Below, piece after piece: positions 1 to 5,322 of a DNA stretch of 46,261 bases; within the stretch, counting starts at the first letter, position 1, and each line of letters begins with the position of its first letter. Both the position numbers and the translations under genes were made by a program. The DNA is taken from contig JAQVNC010000005.1 in NCBI GenBank assembly GCA_028703305.1, positions 1 through 46,261 on the forward strand. Reading direction: 5' to 3'. Under the pieces are notes generated by a model. It was not told the DNA's origin. It did not search any database and saw only the letters and a program-made list of their open reading frames with translations. Source of the DNA: Patescibacteria group bacterium (lineage in GTDB: Bacteria > Patescibacteriota > Patescibacteriia > Patescibacteriales > GWC2-42-12).

Positions 1-110
1 TTTATAACAAAGCGATCTTTTAAAATTAAATATGGCTCACGTTTGATCATCTGTTCAATTTTTATTTTATGATTTTCGGGGTGCAATACTAAACGAGCAA
101 CAAACTGCTC
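1..110 (-). CDS. partial ORF running off the left edge (…EQFVARLVLHPENHKIKIEQMIKREPYLILKDRFVI…), function unknown
   Basis: Open minus-strand frame from just 3' of the tRNA to the window edge; no family recognised. Confidence 0.3.
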
Positions 111-121
111 AAGGTTCCTTA

Positions 122-195
122 TGGTCGGGCTGCCGGGAATTGAACCCGGGCTACATGCACCCCATGCATGCGTACTACCGTTATACTACAGCCCG
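122..195 (-). tRNA. tRNA-Pro (anticodon GGG), CCA encoded
   Basis: Cloverleaf read by eye on minus strand: acceptor CGGGCTG/CAGCCCG, anticodon arm CATGC-ATGGGGT-GCATG, T arm CCGGG-TTCAATT-CCCGG, discriminator A then CCA. Confidence 0.9.
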
Positions 196-198
196 AAG

Positions 199-241
199 AG
201 CTAGACGGGCAGATGGATAATACCATTACACCACAACCCGA
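199..241 (-). pseudogene. tRNA-like 5' half directly upstream of tRNA-Pro
   Basis: CGGGTTGTGGTGTAATGGTATTATCC resembles a tRNA acceptor plus D arm; no matching anticodon or T arm follows. Confidence 0.5.
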
Positions 242-334
242 TTTTAATTTTTGCGTAATTTTATAATAAAATTATACCAAAAAATGAACAATAAAAAAAG
301 AGCTGCCTAAGCGCCCTGTCAATTTTATTTTTTT

Positions 335-608
335 GACCAAAAAAGCTTCACCAAAATAGTGCCGAACAAGAATTGGCTCGTTCCAATGGGTCCTCTTTAA
401 AGAGGTTATTATCGGCCTGAATAAAAAGCTGAATGCCTCTGATCTAAGCCGCTAATAAATTTAACCCTGAATCCGCGCTCTCTTAAGCCGCGGCCGAAGA
501 AAAACGCGAGAAGCCAATTTTGTTTATTTGATCCAAAACTTGTGTCAGCTTTAGTGAAGCTTTTCCGCAGACGAATTGATTGTTAAATAACTCATCTAAC
601 CTAATTAT
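335..608 (-). ncRNA. candidate structured RNA of unknown class
   Basis: TATAAT at 609-614; perfect 11-bp long-range closing stem AAAAGCTTCAC (554-564) with GTGAAGCTTTT (341-351), followed by a T run; internal hairpins CCTCTTTAAAGAGG and ATTGGaacgagCCAAT. Confidence 0.4.
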
Positions 609-632
609 ATTATAGCACAATCTATAAAAAAG

Positions 633-662
633 AAAAGAGCCGGTTCAAGATTGAACCGGCCG
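633..662 (-). terminator. intrinsic terminator of the 688-1357 small-gene operon
   Basis: GCCGGTTCAA-tc-TTGAACCGGC followed by TCTTTTC-TTTTTT on the minus strand. Confidence 0.75.
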
Positions 663-687
663 TGTAGATAAGCGCCGATATGGCGCT

Positions 688-840
688 TTAATGAACAAAA
701 AAGGCGCTTTTTTTATTGCCAGGATTATGGCGCAGATTATGCAGACAGGCCAATCTGGTCGCCTGCTCTTTCCCTTGTTTTTCAAGTTGCTTGAGTTTTG
801 CCTGAAAATCAACTTCCCGATTATTATTTTTCTCCGCCAT
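688..840 (-). CDS. hypothetical small protein (50 aa, MAEKNNNREVDFQAKLKQLEKQ…)
   Basis: ORF with SD GGAGGGAG before ATG at 840; third gene of the small operon. Confidence 0.6.
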   Translation of the reverse strand: MAEKNNNREVDFQAKLKQLEKQGKEQATRLACLHNLRHNPGNKKSAFFVH

Positions 841-869
841 AGTTACTCCCTCCAAGTAATTTTTATGCA

Positions 870-1055
870 TTATGCCAGCCATACTGTTTTTGAATTAAGC
901 CGCCGCTCTATCTTTTCCCTGGCACTAAGCGTCTCAATAAGCGGGTGTGTGACTATTAGCGACCCGCCCTTAGCATGTTTTACCTCTTTAACTTCTGGCA
1001 GATTGCCTAGCAGTTGCTCTGCCTCTGATTTCGGAATATCTGACATTAGTTCCAT
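870..1055 (-). CDS. hypothetical small protein (61 aa, MELMSDIPKSEAEQLLGNLPEV…)
   Basis: ORF with SD GGGGAGGAG 8 nt before ATG. Confidence 0.6.
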   Translation of the reverse strand: MELMSDIPKSEAEQLLGNLPEVKEVKHAKGGSLIVTHPLIETLSAREKIERRLNSKTVWLA

Positions 1056-1087
1056 AATATCATCTCCTCCCCGTTGGCTTAGGCCTC

Positions 1088-1357
1088 TTAACCTTCTACG
1101 TTAGGCCAAATCTGTAATACCCTGTCCTTGCCATAATGATCAAGCAACTGTTGATGCGCCTTTCCGGCATCAGCATCAGTATCTCTAAGCTGAGCTAAAG
1201 TGCCGTCTTTTCCTTCATAAATCCTCCTTATTTCATCCACGCCGACTAACATATTCGGCGCGATGACCGTAGCCACTTTCTCGGGAGAAACTCCTTTTAT
1301 CATAACGACAACCAATTTTTCCCAAGTAATCTCTCTTCCCCAAATAGCTTTTTTCAT
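1088..1357 (-). CDS. hypothetical small protein (89 aa, MKKAIWGREITWEKLVVVMIKG…)
   Basis: ORF with SD AAGGAGG; first gene after attenuator A. Confidence 0.65.
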   Translation of the reverse strand: MKKAIWGREITWEKLVVVMIKGVSPEKVATVIAPNMLVGVDEIRRIYEGKDGTLAQLRDTDADAGKAHQQLLDHYGKDRVLQIWPNVEG

Positions 1358-1386
1358 GCTCTTTCCTCCTTTTTTTAAAGTTATTT

Positions 1387-1450
1387 TGTCATTTCCGCGG
1401 AGGCGGTAATCCAGAAATTAAACGCCGAATTACCAGCTCCGCGGCATGAC
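1387..1450. repeat. imperfect intergenic palindrome (GTCATTTCCGCGGAGGCGGTAATCC…GCGGCATGAC)
   Basis: Self-complementary ends; resembles the GTCATTCCCGCG…CGGGAATCCAG dispersed repeat type at 15745. Confidence 0.6.
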
Positions 1451-1469
1451 TTTTTTTAAAGAACTAAAC

Positions 1470-1507
1470 AAAAATAAAACCGACTCTCCTTTCGGAGAGC
1501 CGGTTCA
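1470..1507 (-). terminator. attenuator terminator A
   Basis: AACCGGCTCTCC-GAAA-GGAGAGTCGGTTTTATTTTTG, 12-bp stem with GNRA-type tetraloop, located upstream of the 1088-1357 gene. Confidence 0.8.
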
Positions 1508-1534
1508 TTTTCCCTAGTGAGTCTTAACTTATGA

Positions 1535-1630
1535 TCAACTAGTTAAAACACCACAAAAAACCGCTCTCCGTGAGAGAAAATAAAAGTAAAAGTAAAAGCT
1601 GAAAACGGTTTTTTGTATTGTCTTAATCAT
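1535..1630 (-). CDS. Phe/Tyr-rich leader peptide MIKTIQKTVFSFYFYFYFLSRRAVFCGVLTS
   Basis: Manual translation; 8 of 9 residues at positions 10-18 are F or Y; lies between promoter and terminator A; codons 21-25 contain a copy of the terminator 3' arm. Confidence 0.75.
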   Translation of the reverse strand: MIKTIQKTVFSFYFYFYFLSRRAVFCGVLTS

Positions 1631-1666
1631 AGTTGTTAATAAAGGTAATATTACTACCTGTGGATA

Positions 1667-1694
1667 ATTATAGCAAATATTAAATAAAAATCAA
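1667..1694 (-). promoter_or_regulatory. promoter of locus A
   Basis: TTGATT-N16-TATAAT. Confidence 0.7.
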
Positions 1695-1735
1695 GTTTAG
1701 AAAAAAATTTTTCTAAAAAAATAGCTAATTTTAAA

Positions 1736-1772
1736 TAAAAAAAGGGAGATGTTGTTTTTTACAATCTCCCTA
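1736..1772 (-). terminator. terminator after the 84-aa gene
   Basis: GGGAGATTGT-aaaaa-ACAACATCTCCC followed by TTTTTTT. Confidence 0.7.
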
Positions 1773-1794
1773 TTTAGCAAAGCCGCTTTTAAAT

Positions 1795-2049
1795 TTAAGT
1801 TAGAGCATGGATAATTACGGCGGCCTGATCAAAATACTTCGCGCCGGCGCAAAGCTTTTTTAGCTTTTCGCGATAATTGGGATCTGCTAAACTGATCGGT
1901 CTGCCATAAAAAGTTAGGCCAGATCCTTCGCCGTTGTGCCCGTGGCGAATTACCACACTATGGTTTTTGGGGATTGCCGCTCTAGCCTGATCCATAGTTT
2001 CAAAAAACTGCAACTTAACCGCCACTACCCCGCCGGAATTGTTTTTCAT
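1795..2049 (-). CDS. hypothetical small protein (84 aa, MKNNSGGVVAVKLQFFETMDQARAAIPKNHSVVIRHG…)
   Basis: ORF with SD AAGGAGGG before ATG at 2049. Confidence 0.65.
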   Translation of the reverse strand: MKNNSGGVVAVKLQFFETMDQARAAIPKNHSVVIRHGHNGEGSGLTFYGRPISLADPNYREKLKKLCAGAKYFDQAAVIIHALT

Positions 2050-2089
2050 AATCTTTCCCTCCTTTTTTAAAATGAACAATTATTTTATA

Positions 2090-2123
2090 ATCAAAAAACC
2101 GCCCTGGTTTAGGGTGGCTTTTT
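2090..2123 (-). terminator. attenuator terminator B
   Basis: AAAAGCCACCCT-aaacc-AGGGCGGTTTTTT upstream of the 84-aa gene. Confidence 0.8.
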
Positions 2124-2152
2124 ATATTTTAACTTATTTTTATTTATCTTTT

Positions 2153-2236
2153 TTAAGCCGCCCTGAAACCAATAGCGATAATGCCATTAATAATAATGGT
2201 TTGGCTGATTATGGTTTGTTTGGCGCTTAAATTCAT
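2153..2236 (-). CDS. Ile-rich leader peptide MNLSAKQTIISQTIIINGIIAIGFRAA
   Basis: Manual translation; 8 Ile in 27 codons; ATG 9 nt after a TATAAT -10; 3' end contains a copy of the terminator 3' arm. Confidence 0.75.
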   Translation of the reverse strand: MNLSAKQTIISQTIIINGIIAIGFRAA

Positions 2237-2245
2237 ATGTGAATA

Positions 2246-2273
2246 ATTATAGCAAAGATATGAAATTTGTCAA
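2246..2273 (-). promoter_or_regulatory. promoter of locus B
   Basis: TTGACA-N16-TATAAT, consensus-like. Confidence 0.85.
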
Positions 2274-2281
2274 AAAATAAA

Positions 2282-2314
2282 AAAAAGGGGGGAAATATTA
2301 ATAATCTCCCCTCT
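2282..2314 (-). terminator. terminator after the 80-aa Cys-rich gene
   Basis: AGGGGAgattattaatattTCCCCCCT followed by TTTTTTTT. Confidence 0.65.
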
Positions 2315-2324
2315 GATGCCGGCG

Positions 2325-2567
2325 CTATTTATTTCCTATATAATTAACGCCAGGAAATCTTGCCATCTTGTTTATTGCTTCTTCCGTGGATTTAGCGGCG
2401 CGAATAGATTCAGCCATCCGCCTATTCATCAATATTGTGTCCTGGTTGCACTGGCAATGAAAGCAATGATCCTCGCCAGCATTTTTAGAATTTCCGCAAG
2501 CACATGTCTCATCGCCGCCCAGAACATCATCCAAGCTCAATAACCGCACCTCTTTTTTATCTGCCAT
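2325..2567 (-). CDS. hypothetical small Cys/His-rich protein (80 aa), possible zinc ribbon
   Basis: CACGNSKNAGEDHCFHCQC Cys/His cluster; SD GGGAGGG before ATG. Confidence 0.65.
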   Translation of the reverse strand: MADKKEVRLLSLDDVLGGDETCACGNSKNAGEDHCFHCQCNQDTILMNRRMAESIRAAKSTEEAINKMARFPGVNYIGNK

Positions 2568-2601
2568 CTCTCATCCCTCCCTAATTTTAAAAGGTCAAAA
2601 T

Positions 2602-2634
2602 ACAAAAAAGCCACCCGTTTTTAAGGGTGGCTTT
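2602..2634 (-). terminator. attenuator terminator C
   Basis: AAAGCCACCC-ttaaaaac-GGGTGGCTTTTTT upstream of the 80-aa gene. Confidence 0.85.
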
Positions 2635-2657
2635 ACTATGTAATCTTACTAAACTAT

Positions 2658-2741
2658 TTAGGACATACGCGAACAAGCCACCCGATAAGGTAGTAACAAC
2701 AATAGACCCAATAATAAGCTTTTGTTTATGGCTTGTATCAT
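2658..2741 (-). CDS. Leu-rich leader peptide MIQAINKSLLLGLLLLLPYRVACSRMS
   Basis: Manual translation; 8 of 9 residues at positions 9-17 are Leu; ATG 9 nt after a TAAAAT -10; codons 20-22 contain a copy of the terminator 3' arm. Confidence 0.8.
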   Translation of the reverse strand: MIQAINKSLLLGLLLLLPYRVACSRMS

Positions 2742-2750
2742 AATAATATA

Positions 2751-2779
2751 ATTTTAATCCAAATTTTTTATTTCGTCAA
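2751..2779 (-). promoter_or_regulatory. promoter of locus C
   Basis: TTGACG-N17-TAAAAT; -35 overlaps the 3' end of the upstream kinase ORF. Confidence 0.7.
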
Positions 2780-3865
2780 ACTTTGATTTTTTATCACGGC
2801 GGCCAGCTGCTTAATTAAAGCCAAGGCCACGGGCGGAGCCAACAGGCTGTAAGATTCAACTCCTTCGTCGTCTTTAACAGCATATGACTTTTCGCCGACT
2901 TTAACTTCGCCGTCAGCGCCAAGCTCGTAGACATATTCGGGCGTGATTTCATAATCATCAACATAGTCTTTGGCAACATCAACCGGAATGGCGTTTCTAA
3001 GCAAAATCCTGGGCACGCCATGCAGGGTAAAAACTTTTTCTATTAATTTATCATCTAACTCCAGCCTCTCTCTGATAGTTTCAATGCCTAAATTATCTCC
3101 TTCTTTGCCGATCATGCGCGCGCCCTTAGATGAACAATCCGATTGGTCGCATTTTAAGAAAAATTCATTGGCTTCTTTGTCAAAGCCGACTTCTTTGGTA
3201 GCGAAAAGCTTTAGGTTTCTTGGCGTATGGCAGACCGGGCAGATGACCCTAAATTTCATGCGTTCGTCTAAAACCGATTCCGGAATACTGATGGCTATAA
3301 AAATATCCAGGTCGCTCCTATAATCAATTAAATTGCTTAAAAATAAAGAATATGATATCTGGTCAAGTTCGCGCGGAAAGCCGTCAATGAATAATGATTT
3401 TTTCGGCCATTTGCTTATTTGCATTTTAATCAAGGCTAAAATAAATTCGGTGGGCAGAAGGGTTTTTTGATCTCGGCCGAGCAAAGCGTTTATGGCGTCG
3501 TCAATTGAGATATAGCCGCGATAATTTTTTTCCATAAATTCCATTATTTCGGCTTTTTTGGTTTCATCTTCCATGGCCGCGTGGGCGTCGCGAACGATAT
3601 CGCCCACGGAAATATGGCCGATTTTATCTTCGCCGAAAATTTCTTTCATCAGCTTGGAATAAGTGCCTTTACCGGAATTCTTTTTGCCCAGAAGATAGGC
3701 GACAAAAGTATTGCTTTCCAAATATTTTTTGATTTGAGCGATTTCTTCGCCGGCCTTAGCTTCAAAATATTCTTTGCGTTCAACCGGATCGGATAAATTA
3801 AATTTTTTCGTTACGCCCTCGGTTTTAGCCTTAAAATAAGGAAAATCTTTTTCGTAGGTTTTCAT
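2768..3865 (-). CDS. adenylate kinase-like nucleoside monophosphate kinase with N- and C-terminal extensions
   Basis: P-loop LLGKKNSGKGTYSK, DGFPRELDQ motif, CPVC…C…C Zn-lid-like insert. Confidence 0.75.
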   Translation of the reverse strand: MKTYEKDFPYFKAKTEGVTKKFNLSDPVERKEYFEAKAGEEIAQIKKYLESNTFVAYLLGKKNSGKGTYSKLMKEIFGEDKIGHISVGDIVRDAHAAMEDETKKAEIMEFMEKNYRGYISIDDAINALLGRDQKTLLPTEFILALIKMQISKWPKKSLFIDGFPRELDQISYSLFLSNLIDYRSDLDIFIAISIPESVLDERMKFRVICPVCHTPRNLKLFATKEVGFDKEANEFFLKCDQSDCSSKGARMIGKEGDNLGIETIRERLELDDKLIEKVFTLHGVPRILLRNAIPVDVAKDYVDDYEITPEYVYELGADGEVKVGEKSYAVKDDEGVESYSLLAPPVALALIKQLAAVIKNQSLTK

Positions 3866-3942
3866 AATGTCTTTTTTAAAAAATATACCCCCAGAACAAG
3901 CTGACGGTCATGAATAAGTTAATTATTGATTATTTATCTCTT

Positions 3943-4323
3943 CTAAAGTTTTAAAGCTTTTTTAATTTTTTCACTAACTTGGCCCGGCGTCAAACTGGCT
4001 TTTACCAGATAATCCAAAGCACCCATCGCTTGTCCCTTAGCTTTATCTTCTTCGGTGCCTAAATTAGTTAGCATAATCACCGGAATATCTTTTGTGATTT
4101 CATCTTTTTTTACTTGATCCAAGACGGAAAATCCGTCCAATTGCGGTAAAATCACGTCCAGCATAATAATATCCGGTTTTTCTTTTTTGGCCAATTCTAA
4201 GCCAACAACGCCGTTATCGGCGACAAAAACCTCAAAGCCGTCAGCTTCAAACTTTGTTTTATACATTGAGCTGATCATGGGATCATCTTCAACCACCAAA
4301 ATTTTCTTGTTATTTTTCTCCAT
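3943..4323 (-). CDS. single-domain response regulator (REC only)
   Basis: KILVVEDDPMISSMY…PDIIMLDVILPQLDGFSVL…PVIMLTNL; start refined to MEKNNKK. Confidence 0.85.
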   Translation of the reverse strand: MEKNNKKILVVEDDPMISSMYKTKFEADGFEVFVADNGVVGLELAKKEKPDIIMLDVILPQLDGFSVLDQVKKDEITKDIPVIMLTNLGTEEDKAKGQAMGALDYLVKASLTPGQVSEKIKKALKL

Positions 4324-4404
4324 AATAATTTTTATAAAATAAACTACACCCTTTAGGGTGATTACCATAAATTATAACATTTATTAAAAAAATAGCAAGG
4401 TTTA

Positions 4405-4450
4405 GTTGTCATTCCGGCCATTAAGCCGGAATCCAGGGTTCAGCGGCATG
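4405..4450. repeat. dispersed palindrome (TGTCATTCCGGCC…GGCCGGAATCCAG type)
   Basis: tgtcattccggccattaagccggaatccag. Confidence 0.6.
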
Positions 4451-4454
4451 GAAA

Positions 4455-5312
4455 TCATTTTATCTTAATCCTCAATCCATCGCTAAAAATTTTAACTGTC
4501 CCCTTCTCGTCTGTCCTGAAAATTTTCGCGCCGACTCTTTCCAGCCGTTTTATAATCCTTAAGCTTGGGTGGCCGAAATCATTGTCTTTACCTACCATAA
4601 TTACGGCCAGCTGCGGCTTAACGCTTGCCAAAAATTCTTCGCTTGATGAATACTGCGACCCATGGTGAGCGATCTTTAAAACATCAACGCTTAAATCAAC
4701 CCCGCCGGACAATAATATCTTCTCAATTTTTTCGCTCATGTCGCCGGTCAGCAAAAATTTATTTTGGCCGTAAATTAATTTTATGACGATTGAGCTATCG
4801 TTTAAATCAGCTAAAGTTTTATTTAAAAGGCTTTGCTCCGGATATAATATTTCCATTTTTGCCCCTTGGCCTAAATTTATAATTTGTTGTTTATCAATAA
4901 TAGTGAGCGGCACTTTCGTATCGCGCACTAACTTAAGCCAGGCTAAATAATTTGGCGCGCTATGAACCGCGCCGGTATATAAAATTCTTTTTACTTTATA
5001 TCTTTTTAAAACGTCTATTAAGCCGGTAACATGGTCGTCATGCGCGTGCGTTAAAATCATTAAATCAATCTGCTTATCCCACCAAGATAAATTTTCGCCC
5101 AATCTTTTTATCACGGTTTTATCCGGCCCGCCGTCTATCAGCACATTCTGCCCGCCCGGCGCTTTGATTAAAATCGCGTCGCCCTGCCCCACGTCCAAAA
5201 AATCAACTTCCAAATTTTTCGGCGCGCTAAAATATTGCCAAAACAAAAACATAGCCGTAGTGGCCGCGGCTATGCCTAAAATTAATAGTATTTTATATAA
5301 CTTTGCCGGCAT
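4455..5312 (-). CDS. ComEC C-terminal-type metallo-beta-lactamase fold protein
   Basis: LEVDFLDVGQGDAILIKAPGGQNVLIDGG…LTHAHDDHVTGL…IAHHGSQYSS. Confidence 0.85.
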   Translation of the reverse strand: MPAKLYKILLILGIAAATTAMFLFWQYFSAPKNLEVDFLDVGQGDAILIKAPGGQNVLIDGGPDKTVIKRLGENLSWWDKQIDLMILTHAHDDHVTGLIDVLKRYKVKRILYTGAVHSAPNYLAWLKLVRDTKVPLTIIDKQQIINLGQGAKMEILYPEQSLLNKTLADLNDSSIVIKLIYGQNKFLLTGDMSEKIEKILLSGGVDLSVDVLKIAHHGSQYSSSEEFLASVKPQLAVIMVGKDNDFGHPSLRIIKRLERVGAKIFRTDEKGTVKIFSDGLRIKIK

Positions 5313-5322
5313 AAATAAATTA

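Noticed and set aside
1575-1605. AAAAGT-type short tandem repeat / possible low-complexity array
   Set aside because: It is explained as the minus-strand codons TTT TAC TTT TAC TTT TAT of the Phe/Tyr leader peptide
2602-2690. T-box riboswitch (GGGTGG-like string in locus C)
   Set aside because: No AGGGUGGNACCGCG T-box sequence, no UGGN bulge or specifier stem recognisable; leader-peptide attenuation fits all three loci better
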